Shown piece by piece: positions 7,812-16,078 of a stretch of DNA of 64,000 nt. This stretch comes from Collinsella aerofaciens (GTDB lineage Bacteria > Actinomycetota > Coriobacteriia > Coriobacteriales > Coriobacteriaceae), in contig NZ_WWSY01000008.1 in the NCBI RefSeq assembly GCF_009876115.1, positions 1-64,000 of the forward strand. Reading direction: 5' to 3'. The notes beneath the pieces were generated by a model. That model was given only the letters and a program-made list of their open reading frames with translations, was not told the DNA's origin and made no database searches. The position numbers and the translations under genes were made by a program. The number at the start of each line of letters is the position of its first letter. Position 1 is the stretch's first letter.

Positions 7812-9440
7812 CTATGCCTCAAAGACCACCTTGCCGGCGATCATCGTGAGGGCTGCGGTAGCCTCGAGCACCTCTGCCGGCTCGCAGGTAAAGAGATTGC
7901 GGTCGAGTACGCAGATGTCGGCTTGCTTGCCGCAGGCGAGTGTGCCGATGCGGTCCTCAGCATGCATAGCGTAGGCAGCGCCGTAGGTGTATGCGCGCAG
8001 GGCCTCGGCCATGGTGATTCGCTCCTCGGGGAACCAACCCTCAGGATTAGATCCATCCTCGAGCATGCGGTAGACCGCTCCATAGACTTCCTCCATAGGC
8101 TCAAGCCCCACGACCGGAAAGTCGGAGCCCAGATGCACGCAGGCACCGCTCGCGAGCAGGCTATGAATTGGCCACGAGAGCGCCGCGCGCTCGGGACCAA
8201 CGGCGTCGTCCTTTGCCAAGTCGGCCATATCAAGCAGCATATGCCACGGCTGCATGGCCGGACAGACGCCGAGCTCCGCATAGCGCGGCAAATCCTCAGG
8301 TTGAACAGTCTCGTTGTGCTCCATGGAGTGACGACAGCCCATAAGACCGTAACGCTTCTCACCCTCTTCGAAGCAGTCCAGGATAAAGCGTACGGAACGA
8401 TCGCCTATGGCATGGATGCGCGTGTCGACACCCCACTCAAGCGCTTTAAGGATGGCTTTGCGCACACGCTCCGGTTCCTCAGCCGGCTCGCCACAGGTCT
8501 CGGGAGCATTAGCATAGGGCTCGAGCATCCAAGCAGTATGATCGGAACACACGCCGTCAATGAACTGCTTAAAGCCATGCCACTCAACTTGCGTGCCCGG
8601 GAAGTCGTATTTCGCCCGAATCTCCTCGAGCGTCATGGCCTCGTTCTCAAAAAGGTCTGTGTACATGAACACGCGCAACGGATGTTCGCCCTTGCGGTTG
8701 AGTTCCGCGAGGAATTTATAGGGGTTATCCATGCTCACAAAAGTGGGGTTAACCATGCCGACTGTCGTAATACCGAGAGCGTTGGCACGATGCGCGGTCT
8801 TGGCAAAGGAAGCACTAGCCACCTCGGGGGCAGGATTGTATACCTCATCCAAGAAAAGGGCTCCCGCGTTATTCGAGAAGACCCCAGTGGGGTTGCCAGC
8901 TTCATCCCTAAGAATCTTGCCGCCTGATGGGTCTGGCGTTTCAGCAGTAATGCCGATTTTCTCGATTGCGCAGGTGTTGGCACTAAACGTGTGCACGTCA
9001 ACCTGCTGCAAAAAGACCGGACGGTCCGAAATGTACTCATCGATCATTGCTGCCGTAGGCATCTCGGGCACGTCCCACTGGAACTGAATAACCTGATAGC
9101 CCACGATCCACTCGTTGTTCGGGTGGTCTTCGGCAAACGCCTGCACGCGTTCCATACACTGCTCAAAGCTTGTGCAATCGATGAGATTGACGGCGAAATC
9201 GGGATCGGACACAAAGGCGCCCTGGGCATAGTGAGTGTGTGAGTCGATGATGCCAGGCATGACGAGCTTATCGCCATAGTCGCGCACCTCGGTATCGGGC
9301 CCGATAAAAGCGTCGAGGTACTTATCCTCGCCGCACGCAACAATCCTGTCACCTGCGACGGCAACGCCGCCCTTGAACGGGGCCAGCCCGTCACCAGTGA
9401 ACACAGCATTACTTTTGATGACTAAATCCGCTTTGTCCAT
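7812..9440 (-). CDS. YtcJ-type amidohydrolase (metal-dependent)
   Basis: A 542-aa member of the amidohydrolase superfamily, YtcJ / N-substituted formamide deformylase branch. Metal-binding motifs are in the usual order: MPGIIDSHTHY (His-x-His), HAIGDRSV, RHSMEHNE and HLGSDFPV (Asp). The start at 9440 follows GAGGAGG with 6-bp spacing; the open frame continues 81 codons upstream without support. It lacks a signal peptide, so it is cytoplasmic. The natural substrate of most YtcJ proteins is unknown. The neighbouring MATE pump and LuxR gene hint at an amide or amine route. Confidence 0.85.
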   Translation of the reverse strand: MDKADLVIKSNAVFTGDGLAPFKGGVAVAGDRIVACGEDKYLDAFIGPDTEVRDYGDKLVMPGIIDSHTHYAQGAFVSDPDFAVNLIDCTSFEQCMERVQAFAEDHPNNEWIVGYQVIQFQWDVPEMPTAAMIDEYISDRPVFLQQVDVHTFSANTCAIEKIGITAETPDPSGGKILRDEAGNPTGVFSNNAGALFLDEVYNPAPEVASASFAKTAHRANALGITTVGMVNPTFVSMDNPYKFLAELNRKGEHPLRVFMYTDLFENEAMTLEEIRAKYDFPGTQVEWHGFKQFIDGVCSDHTAWMLEPYANAPETCGEPAEEPERVRKAILKALEWGVDTRIHAIGDRSVRFILDCFEEGEKRYGLMGCRHSMEHNETVQPEDLPRYAELGVCPAMQPWHMLLDMADLAKDDAVGPERAALSWPIHSLLASGACVHLGSDFPVVGLEPMEEVYGAVYRMLEDGSNPEGWFPEERITMAEALRAYTYGAAYAMHAEDRIGTLACGKQADICVLDRNLFTCEPAEVLEATAALTMIAGKVVFEA

Positions 9441-9747
9441 ATGAGCCTCCTCAGACGTTACAGGACAATGGATGAGCGCCACGATACGACGCGCCCAATC
9501 GGTGAGGGAGCATTTGTCGCTCCCTACATGACACGTGCCTACGAGCGGTCGGGCGTCTGTCCAGCGCCCTACGCCCCGTGTCAACACCCATTGACGCACC
9601 TCCTGCACAAGCTGCCAAGATGGAAGCGAGCGAACGGACGGGTTAAGCAGGTTTACACGTCTGAGCAGGTATTTTATTGTCAAAGTTTATTGTCGCTTCA
9701 TTACGCCAAGTGGTCTGCGATACGCTGTCAGCCGAACCACTCCAGCC
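9441..9747. other. Gap between amidohydrolase and membrane LuxR genes
   Basis: No convincing gene is seen. A short hairpin (GGGAG with CTCCC, 9506-9524) lies in the presumed amidohydrolase leader. The right end is downstream of the LuxR gene at 9748. Confidence 0.4.
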
Positions 9748-10740
9748 TTACGAGCGCCAGAATGTCTCAATCAAGTCGTCACGCGCCTTGACTTCGCTCT
9801 TTACATAGATGCGATGCAGGTGAGCCTTGACGGTACCCGGACTAATCACAAGTTCGTTAGCAATATTTTGGACATCGAGTCCACGCAATACGAGTGTAAG
9901 CACTTCCTGTTCACGCTTTGAAAGCCCATGCTCGTCCGAGAAAATCACAACACGCGAGACAAGGTCCTCCCGTGCATCACGGCGCTCTGTCGCTACCTCT
10001 TCATCGGCACGAGGGTGACGCGAGAACACACGTAAGATATGGCTGAACTGTTTAAATAGCCGAACGGCTGCAGCCACAAACAATAAATTCTCTGAGATAT
10101 TCCGCTCGCCCAGATACCATAAAAAGGCGCTCACCATCACGTTGTCAACGTCAGGCGTGCAGAATAGGATCATATAGGTATCTTCGATAACCACCATCAC
10201 GGTAAGCACGCAGGCTATGCGAAAGAACGTCCGAGAGCGCTCAAGATCGAGCCGCTCAGCCCTATTCTCCGTCTTGCGATAGCAGGCGTAAGCATATACC
10301 AAGCAGAATGCCATTCCCAAATCGCGCGAAAGCCAAAAAAGATATTGCTGAACCTGGCCCGCAAAGCCAGTACGAGGCACCAGAGCAAGCTGAAGCACGG
10401 CGATCGGTACGACATATGCGGCAACGCGCTTAACGGTCACCTCATCGTGTAAGCGAAACGTTACCCAAAGCCATACGCACGCAAGAATCGCCACGCCCAG
10501 CGCGCAGCGCAGTAACGGATGTTGAAGCGGCTCATTAAACGTCACCACATAGTCATATTTGAGCCGGTTGTACTCATCAAAGAAGATCACCGACATATCG
10601 AAGATATAGAGAAGGAAGCCCGCGGCCGCCACCAAACAATCGCGTCGACGAGTCATGAGCCATATTACGAGCGCAGTAGATGCCGTCACCAATCCAACGC
10701 CCATGACAAGAATCGTGTAGATAAAGAATGCGAAGCTCAT
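9748..10740 (-). CDS. Membrane-anchored LuxR-type regulator (seven-helix sensor)
   Basis: This 330-aa protein joins an N-terminal membrane domain of about seven hydrophobic helices (residues 1-235) to a C-terminal LuxR DNA-binding domain (about 265-325: LSKREQEVLTLVLRGLDVQNIANEL, then VISPGTVKAHLHRIYVKSEVKARDD). This layout is common in Coriobacteriia. A paralogue with the same plan is at 17483. The start at 10740 is supported by GAGGG 5 bp upstream. It probably senses a small molecule at the membrane and controls nearby genes; the signal is unknown. Confidence 0.85.
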   Translation of the reverse strand: MSFAFFIYTILVMGVGLVTASTALVIWLMTRRRDCLVAAAGFLLYIFDMSVIFFDEYNRLKYDYVVTFNEPLQHPLLRCALGVAILACVWLWVTFRLHDEVTVKRVAAYVVPIAVLQLALVPRTGFAGQVQQYLFWLSRDLGMAFCLVYAYACYRKTENRAERLDLERSRTFFRIACVLTVMVVIEDTYMILFCTPDVDNVMVSAFLWYLGERNISENLLFVAAAVRLFKQFSHILRVFSRHPRADEEVATERRDAREDLVSRVVIFSDEHGLSKREQEVLTLVLRGLDVQNIANELVISPGTVKAHLHRIYVKSEVKARDDLIETFWRS

Positions 10741-10830
10741 ACTACCCTCATTCCGCGCACAACCAGCTTGATTCTGCATTACGGTTATGGTAGAAACATC
10801 GAACGAATACCAAGATCGAAAGGAGAGGCC

Positions 10831-11022
10831 ATGGCACCGATTGCACCGCTCAAGATTATTGTCGCGCCTGCCGCCAAGGCCATCGCCAAGATCGGTTCGA
10901 CCATGACCTACGATGATGTTCCTTGCATCGTTGATGAACGCAACGACAGCTGCCCCTACCTGGGCCATGTCCCCTACTTTGCGCCTAAACTCTCCTCTGA
11001 TATCGAGCAGCACAACTGCTAG
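10831..11022 (+). CDS. Small conserved-looking hypothetical protein (63 aa)
   Basis: A 63-aa reading frame begins at an ATG preceded by AAGGAGAGG at good spacing, and is divergent from the membrane LuxR gene. It has a hydrophobic alanine-rich start (PLKIIVAPAAKAIAKIG), then a polar half with three Cys, including NDSCPYLG. It has no signal peptide and no family that I recognise. The strong ribosome site and sensible position make it likely real. Confidence 0.55.
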   Translation: MAPIAPLKIIVAPAAKAIAKIGSTMTYDDVPCIVDERNDSCPYLGHVPYFAPKLSSDIEQHNC

Positions 11023-11117
11023 CATAACCTTCACGATTGCCGCAGTAATCCTCGCAGCAATTTGTTAACTCGGAAGCAACTCCGGTTTTGAGTCCCGCGC
11101 TGTCGAACCGAACCCCC

Positions 11118-12515
11118 TCACGATTTGCGTTTTCCACACACGCCAACGCCGGGATTGTCGACACTGCGGCCGCGGCGCGATATGAGGCGCGAAACCTCGC
11201 CCAGCAACACGCCGATCACCACACCCATGAGGATCGGCAACTTTGACATCTCGGCGGGCGAGCTGTTAAGCGGCACGATTGTCGCAACAATCGAAAGCAC
11301 GAGTTCTATCACCGGCACCGCAAGCGCTACCGCAAGCACCTTGCCCTCGAAGGGCGCGCGGAACACGCGCGGGCGGTCGTCGTATTTGCGCAGGCGCCAA
11401 AACGCCGGGAACATCGGGATATAGCTCATGAGCAGAAAGACGACGTTCATCGAAAAGAAGACCCAAAAAACGTCGGAACCCTCACCCAGTGGAATCTGAA
11501 GTAGCAGCACCAAGCTGGCAAAACAACCGTTAATGAGTGCCGAGCCGTTGGGCATGCCGGTCTTCTTGGACACCAGCGCAAAGGGACGCGGCATGTTGCC
11601 ATGGCGCGCGGCATAGCTCGCCACGTTGTTGACGCCAAAACTCCAGCAGATCATGTTGGCGAACAGCGTCACCAAAAAGGCCATGCCCACAATCATCGTC
11701 AGCGGGTGGCTGCGCCCCACCATGGCGGCAACCGCGTCCACAATGCCCGAATCGAGCGAAAGCTGCTCGGTGGGAACCGCAGCCCCAATGCCGATGCCGC
11801 AAATGATGTAAATTGCCGCAATGGCAACGCCACCGGCGATAACCGCCTTGGGAATATCGCGCGACGGGTTCTTCATCGTGCTGGCAAAGGTCGCGACCAC
11901 CTCAAAGCCCATAAAGTTGAATAGGATGATCGAAAGATACGTCAGTGAGTTAGTGTCTCCCAGATTGGGGACAAAGGTCTTAAACGACATATCGTTGGCA
12001 AAGCCGTTGTTGCAGGCAAACCAGATGCCGACGATTCCCACCACGGCGGTAATGAGCACCTTGATGACGGCGCCGCCATCCATGACCCAATCGGCCTCGG
12101 CCACCGGCTGCATTGCCATGACCGTGACGCCCCACACAAAGGCAAGCTCGATGGCAATTCGGACCCCAAGCGAAAATTCGATGCCCCATACCGCATTGAT
12201 AACACTGGGGAACATGCAGGCGATACTTGCCACCCACAGTGGAAAGTTGACCCAGTAGCACCAGGAGCAGCGTGCGCCCCAACGGTCGCCCAAGCCCAGG
12301 CGAACCCAGTCGTACAGGCCGCCCTCGGAATCGAACGCCGTACCCAGCTCGGCCACCACCAGGCCATAGGGAAGCAAAAACGTAATGATGAGGAAGATCC
12401 ACCAGAAGAACTGCACGTTACCCATGGCAGATGCCGGAGCAGCCGCCTCGATGGTAAAGACAACGCAGATAACCGAGAGGATGACCTCGAACAGGGAGAA
12501 CTTTTTACCTGCCAC
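11118..12515 (-). CDS. APC-superfamily amino acid/polyamine permease, AguD-like (copy 1)
   Basis: A 465-aa permease with about 12 transmembrane helices. The first helix has AAPASAMGNVQFFWW, followed by AFDSEGGLYDWVR, both typical of the APC group used for amine exchange. Its position near agmatine deiminase genes suggests agmatine/putrescine exchange; this is inference. It starts with GTG at 12515 behind GGGGGAG. It is clearly related to the permease at 14506 over its whole length. A short upstream reading frame overlaps its start codon. Confidence 0.82.
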   Translation of the reverse strand: MAGKKFSLFEVILSVICVVFTIEAAAPASAMGNVQFFWWIFLIITFLLPYGLVVAELGTAFDSEGGLYDWVRLGLGDRWGARCSWCYWVNFPLWVASIACMFPSVINAVWGIEFSLGVRIAIELAFVWGVTVMAMQPVAEADWVMDGGAVIKVLITAVVGIVGIWFACNNGFANDMSFKTFVPNLGDTNSLTYLSIILFNFMGFEVVATFASTMKNPSRDIPKAVIAGGVAIAAIYIICGIGIGAAVPTEQLSLDSGIVDAVAAMVGRSHPLTMIVGMAFLVTLFANMICWSFGVNNVASYAARHGNMPRPFALVSKKTGMPNGSALINGCFASLVLLLQIPLGEGSDVFWVFFSMNVVFLLMSYIPMFPAFWRLRKYDDRPRVFRAPFEGKVLAVALAVPVIELVLSIVATIVPLNSSPAEMSKLPILMGVVIGVLLGEVSRLISRRGRSVDNPGVGVCGKRKS

Positions 12516-12687
12516 GGCACGCTCCCCCTACAGCAAAAAGGATGGCATCTGTACCGAAGGCGCAGCCCAAGGTAGGGTTGCAGGCCGCGTCACCGGTACA
12601 GGTGCCATCCCAAAGAGAGGAGAGGATGCAATTGTTGGACCAACGCTCGCGGAACAGGCGCGTGTAGATAACGATACGCTGGTACAT
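12505..12687 (-). CDS. Possible leader reading frame overlapping the permease start
   Basis: A 60-codon frame starts at an ATG with CGGAG 6 bp upstream, and its TAA overlaps the GTG start of the permease at 12515, as in translational coupling. The product would be Cys-rich near the end (GTCTGDAACNPTLGC). Its coding region spans a large hairpin, so it could be a leader peptide, or the frame may be chance. Confidence 0.3.
   Translation of the reverse strand: MYQRIVIYTRLFRERWSNNCILSSLWDGTCTGDAACNPTLGCAFGTDAILFAVGGACRGR
12535..12610 (-). promoter_or_regulatory. Large hairpin with U-run in the permease leader, candidate attenuator
   Basis: GGATGGCACCTGTACCG pairs with CGGTACAGATGCCATCC (one mismatch; 12540-12556 and 12594-12610). 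An inner stem GCAACCC/GGGCTGC lies between, and TTTTT follows on the minus strand. The whole structure ends about 20 nt before the GTG start, where an ordinary terminator would be unexpected. Confidence 0.5.
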
Positions 12688-12735
12688 AGATACTCCGATC
12701 AAAACGGTCGCGCTCGCAACCGGAAACTATCAGCA

Positions 12736-12818
12736 ATTGAATACGCGTCTGACCTGGGAAATTCAAGCGAACAATTGGCCTAACCCGCAATAAATCCCAG
12801 ATCAGACGCGTATTCAAT
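12736..12818. repeat. Long inverted repeat
   Basis: Arms of about 23 bp (ATTGAATACGCGTCTGA plus CTGGGA) at 12736-12759 and 12795-12818 surround a 35-nt loop. It lies between two terminators and the permease leader. Its function is unknown. Confidence 0.65.
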
Positions 12819-12823
12819 CAAAG

Positions 12824-12858
12824 AAAAAGGCACTCCGATGTGGAGGCAACGGAGTGCC
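12824..12858 (-). terminator. Terminator, distal, downstream of the second agmatine deiminase gene
   Basis: A perfect 9-bp stem GGCACTCCG/CGGAGTGCC (12829-12858) is followed by TTTTTCTTT on the minus strand. Confidence 0.75.
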
Positions 12859-12859
12859 C

Positions 12860-12916
12860 AAAGAAAACCCAACCAATCAATCAGGTAGTCCCTGTCCGAT
12901 TGATCGACTGGGTTTT
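12860..12916 (-). terminator. Second terminator-like hairpin
   Basis: AAAACCCA...GATCAATC pairs with GATTGAT...TGGGTTTT (12864-12916), ending in TTTTCTTT on the minus strand. It directly abuts the nested repeat. Confidence 0.55.
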
Positions 12917-13002
12917 CGAGGTGCCCCAGGTCGCCGCGAAAGAGGAGCGAAGCGTACTTTGGTACGCGAGCGACGGCTTGAGCGGCGAGATGGGGTGCCT
13001 CG
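12917..13002. repeat. Nested-hairpin intergenic repeat, copy B
   Basis: The outer stem is CGAGGTGCCCCA with TGGGGTGCCTCG. On the minus strand the inner part aligns with the copy at 18.5 kb across about 60 nt, including GCGTACCAAAGTACGCTTC. The arms GCCGC/GCGGC replace GACGT/ACGTC, a compensating change. Confidence 0.75.
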
Positions 13003-13015
13003 GAAAGCCAGACGA

Positions 13016-14221
13016 TTAAGCCGACGGCTCCTGCTGGGTAATGCAGTGGATGTTGCCGCCGCCGAAGACGACCTGCTCGGACTGAACGCCGACGCACTTG
13101 TAGACGCCCTCGCCCCAGACCTCGTCGTAGATCTTCTGGAGCGTGTCAACGGCCAGCTGGTCGTTCTCGTCGCCGTACTGCGGGACGATAACGCCGTGGT
13201 TGGTGACCAGGTAGTTCATGTAAGAGGCGATCAGCGGCTCGTCGGGGACGCGCGGCTCGGCGTTCTCGTCGGCGTCGATGGTGTCGCAGGAGGCCTGGTC
13301 CATGAACAGCGGGTTCACGGGCATGCAGAGCTTGTAGACCTTCATCTTGCGGCCCTTGGCGTCAACGGCGTTGGAGAGGGTCTCGTAGGCGGCGTGGCAC
13401 TGCTCGTAGAACGGATACTCGGGATCGTCGGTCCAGATGCAGGCCATGACGCCCGGGGCGATGAACGTGGCGACGTCGTCGATGTGGCCGTTGGTCTCCT
13501 CGGGGTCGATGCCCTCCTTGACCCAGATGACCTTCTCGACACCCAGGTAATCCTTGAGGTGCTCGTCCATGTAGGCGCGAAGCTCCTCGCTCCAGGGCTC
13601 AAACTTCTTGTGGTACTTGGGCCAGATGGACTCGGGATCCTCTTCCTCCTCGAGCACCGCAGAGCAGGTGCGGCCCGGGGAAAGCAGGCACTGGTCGGTC
13701 ACGACAAGGGTGCCCTCGCCGTCGACGGTGATGGAGCCGCCCTCGAGGATCATGTCATCGGGACGATAGCGGCGGCAGCCGGAGAGCTCAGCCATCTTGA
13801 GGGCGATCTGCTCGTCCTTGTCCCACGGGAAGTACAGGCCATCGACGAGGCCGCCGTAGGCGTTGAAGTGCCAGTGGTTGGCGCGCTTCTCGCCCTTGCC
13901 GTTGATGACGTAGGTGGCGGCGGTGTCGCGGAACCAAGCGTCGTCGGTGGTCATCTCGATGACGGTGACGTTCTCGTCGTTCTCGAAGACGGCCTTGCAG
14001 TTGGCGTAGTCGACCTGGTTGGCGCACATATAGACCGGGGTGAACTCGGAGATGGCGCGGGCGATGGCGGCATACTGCTTCTGGGCCGGCTTGGCGCCGT
14101 GGGCCCAGGTGTCGGTGCGGTGGGGCCAGCCCATCCACACGCGATCCTGCGGGGCGAACTCGGCGGGCATGAAGAAGCCGTCGGCCTTGGGGGTGGACTC
14201 GGACTCGGTGATCGTACGCAT
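13016..14221 (-). CDS. aguA: Agmatine deiminase, second copy
   Basis: A 401-aa paralogue of the enzyme at 4100 with the same reaction. It keeps WPHRTDTWAHGAKPAQK, DDAWFRDTA, HWHFNAYGG, ILEGGSITVDG, TNGHIDDVATF and the terminal GGGNIHCITQQ with its catalytic Cys. It is longer because of an acidic insert around residues 190-225 (SAVLEEEEDPESIWPKYHKK). The ATG at 14221 follows GGAGGAAAT; the 55 upstream codons of the frame lack support. It sits between the two APC permeases, downstream of the carbamoyltransferase gene, in an agmatine-utilisation order. Confidence 0.93.
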   Translation of the reverse strand: MRTITESESTPKADGFFMPAEFAPQDRVWMGWPHRTDTWAHGAKPAQKQYAAIARAISEFTPVYMCANQVDYANCKAVFENDENVTVIEMTTDDAWFRDTAATYVINGKGEKRANHWHFNAYGGLVDGLYFPWDKDEQIALKMAELSGCRRYRPDDMILEGGSITVDGEGTLVVTDQCLLSPGRTCSAVLEEEEDPESIWPKYHKKFEPWSEELRAYMDEHLKDYLGVEKVIWVKEGIDPEETNGHIDDVATFIAPGVMACIWTDDPEYPFYEQCHAAYETLSNAVDAKGRKMKVYKLCMPVNPLFMDQASCDTIDADENAEPRVPDEPLIASYMNYLVTNHGVIVPQYGDENDQLAVDTLQKIYDEVWGEGVYKCVGVQSEQVVFGGGNIHCITQQEPSA

Positions 14222-14505
14222 AAGATTTCCTCCAAATCGAACGATCGCTTGCTGCGGGCGGGTTACCCGCAGCCTAAAACCAAGAGATGGTAGGCGCCCG
14301 TTCCCCGGCAAAGGTCGGGGCGCCCGGTGCCGGTTTTCACGGAATCGCACCGGCAAGCGACGACGTAACCAAGTGCGCGGAGACAAAACGCACGAAGGAT
14401 ACGGAGAGAGATTGGGGTGGGCGGTGGTTACCGGAGCTATCGCTCACACCCACCCCAGGGAATGGTTAGAAGATGATGAGGGTTGGAGCCCCGAATCCGG
14501 GTGCT
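14222..14505. other. Intergenic hairpins between permease copy 2 and agmatine deiminase 2
   Basis: A GGGGTGGG stem at 14413-14459 may end the permease transcript, with a weak T tail. A second hairpin, GCTGCGGG/CCCGCAGC (14251-14273), lies just before the deiminase ribosome site. No gene is seen. Confidence 0.45.
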
Positions 14506-15945
14506 CTAGTTCTCCTCGGCCTCGGCAGCCTCCTCAGCGAGACGCTGGGCTGCGAGCTCAGGGGTCAGACCCTTGTACTCTTCCTTGCGGCCCTTGGCGC
14601 TGACGACGCGGACGACCTCGCCGATGAGCACGAGCACGATGAAGATGACGATCATCGGGACCTTGTCGCCAATTTCAGCAGCGGAGAACGGGATCAGCGT
14701 GGCAACGATGGCAAGAACCAGCTCGATGCAGGGGATGGCCAGCATGACCTTCATCATCGCGCCCTTGAACGGGAACGTGAAGATGCGCTCACGGTTGGGG
14801 TCGTTCTTACGAAGGTTGAGGAACGCCGGGAACATCGGGATGTAGGTCAGCAGCAGGAAGACGACGGAGGTGCCGAAGAGCATCCAGAAGACACCGTTGG
14901 AGATGGCGTCGATGGGAACGAGCTGCAGGCACAGCACCAGGGAGGCAACGACGGCGTTGACCAGGTTGGCGCCGTTGGGCATGTCGTCATCCGAGATCAT
15001 CGAGGCGAAGACCTTGGGCATGTTGCCGTGCTCGGCAGCGTAGCGGGCGACGGAGTTGACGCCGAAGGACCAAGCGGCCATGTTGGCGAACAGGGTGATC
15101 AGGAAGGCGATGCAGATGACCTTGAAGATCATGGAGTCGCCCACCATGGTCTGGACTGCGACGATCATGCCGTAGTCGGGGTCGATGGAGTCGGCCGGCA
15201 CGGCGGCGCCGATGCCGAAGCCGGCGAACAGGTAGATGACGGCGATAGCCACGCCACCGACGATGATAGCCTTGGGAATATCGCGAGCGGGATCGGCCAT
15301 GTCGTCGGTCATGGTGCAGATGACCTCGAAGCCCATGAAGTTAAAGATGATGATGGACAGGTAGCCAAGAGCGTTGGTGTTGGTGAGCTCGGGCAGGAAG
15401 GTGGCAGCGGACATGTCGTTCGCAAAACCGTTCTCCATGGCATACCAGATGCCCAGGGCGCCGACGATAACGGCAACGGCGACCTTGATAATGGCGCCAC
15501 CGTTGAGGACCCACTCGGAGTCGGCAGCCTTGGAGCGGCCCATAAGGTAGACGATCCACACAAAGGCAAGTTCGATACCCATCTTGGCAATCAGGTTGAA
15601 CTCGACGCCAAAGACCATGCCCAGGATGTCGGGGAACATGGTGGCCAGCGAGGCGATCCACAGCGGGTAGTTGACCCAGTAGTAATACGAAATGCGGGCG
15701 CCCCACTTGTCGCCCAGGCCATCGCGTACCCAGTCGTAAATGCCGCCCTCGCCGTCATAGGTGGTGCCGAGCTCGGCGACAACCATGCCATAGGGAAGCA
15801 GGAAGGTCAGGATCAGGAAGATCCACCAGAAGAACTGCTGGTTGCCAATGGCGGCAGCAGGTGCGGCGGCCTCGCAAACGAAGACGACGCAGATGATGGT
15901 CGAAATGACCGTCAAGAAGGAAAGCTTTTTCTTTCCGTCGCTCAT
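14506..15945 (-). CDS. APC-superfamily permease, AguD-like (copy 2)
   Basis: A 479-aa, about 12-helix permease closely related to the one at 11118, sharing AAPAAAIGNQQFFWWIF, DGEGGIYDWVRDGLGDKWGAR and SFGVNSVARYAAEHGNMPKVFA. It lies between ptcA and aguA2 on the same strand, the position of the agmatine/putrescine antiporter AguD in known agmatine operons. It has a charged C-terminal tail (EEAAEAEEN). AAGGAGC precedes the ATG. The substrate is inferred from context. Confidence 0.85.
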   Translation of the reverse strand: MSDGKKKLSFLTVISTIICVVFVCEAAAPAAAIGNQQFFWWIFLILTFLLPYGMVVAELGTTYDGEGGIYDWVRDGLGDKWGARISYYYWVNYPLWIASLATMFPDILGMVFGVEFNLIAKMGIELAFVWIVYLMGRSKAADSEWVLNGGAIIKVAVAVIVGALGIWYAMENGFANDMSAATFLPELTNTNALGYLSIIIFNFMGFEVICTMTDDMADPARDIPKAIIVGGVAIAVIYLFAGFGIGAAVPADSIDPDYGMIVAVQTMVGDSMIFKVICIAFLITLFANMAAWSFGVNSVARYAAEHGNMPKVFASMISDDDMPNGANLVNAVVASLVLCLQLVPIDAISNGVFWMLFGTSVVFLLLTYIPMFPAFLNLRKNDPNRERIFTFPFKGAMMKVMLAIPCIELVLAIVATLIPFSAAEIGDKVPMIVIFIVLVLIGEVVRVVSAKGRKEEYKGLTPELAAQRLAEEAAEAEEN

Positions 15946-15977
15946 GATGAGCTCCTTCGCTCAGTCTTGGACAGATC

Positions 15978-16016
15978 CGAGGCCCTAAGGTATTAAGGCA
16001 ATTGCTTGGGCCTCGG
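15978..16016 (-). terminator. Hairpin between ptcA and permease copy 2
   Basis: CCGAGGCCC and GGGCCTCGG form a strong stem in the 133-bp ptcA-permease gap without a good U-run. It may trim or attenuate the operon transcript rather than end it. Confidence 0.45.
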
Positions 16017-16078
16017 TGAGCGGGCGACAGGAGACGAGCATCCGCCGCCCGCAAACGTGCTTTTAGAAGCCTTGAGGC

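Noticed and set aside
12540..12610. Resemblance of GCAACCC...GGGCTGC in the permease leader to a SAM-IV-like riboswitch core
   Set aside because: The junction helices and the GGUGCC-type core are missing; the structure is better explained as one long hairpin.
14473..15996. 507-codon plus-strand open frame
   Set aside because: It lies opposite the APC permease gene, is Asp/Gly/Val/His-rich without domains, and has no ribosome site: a codon-bias shadow.
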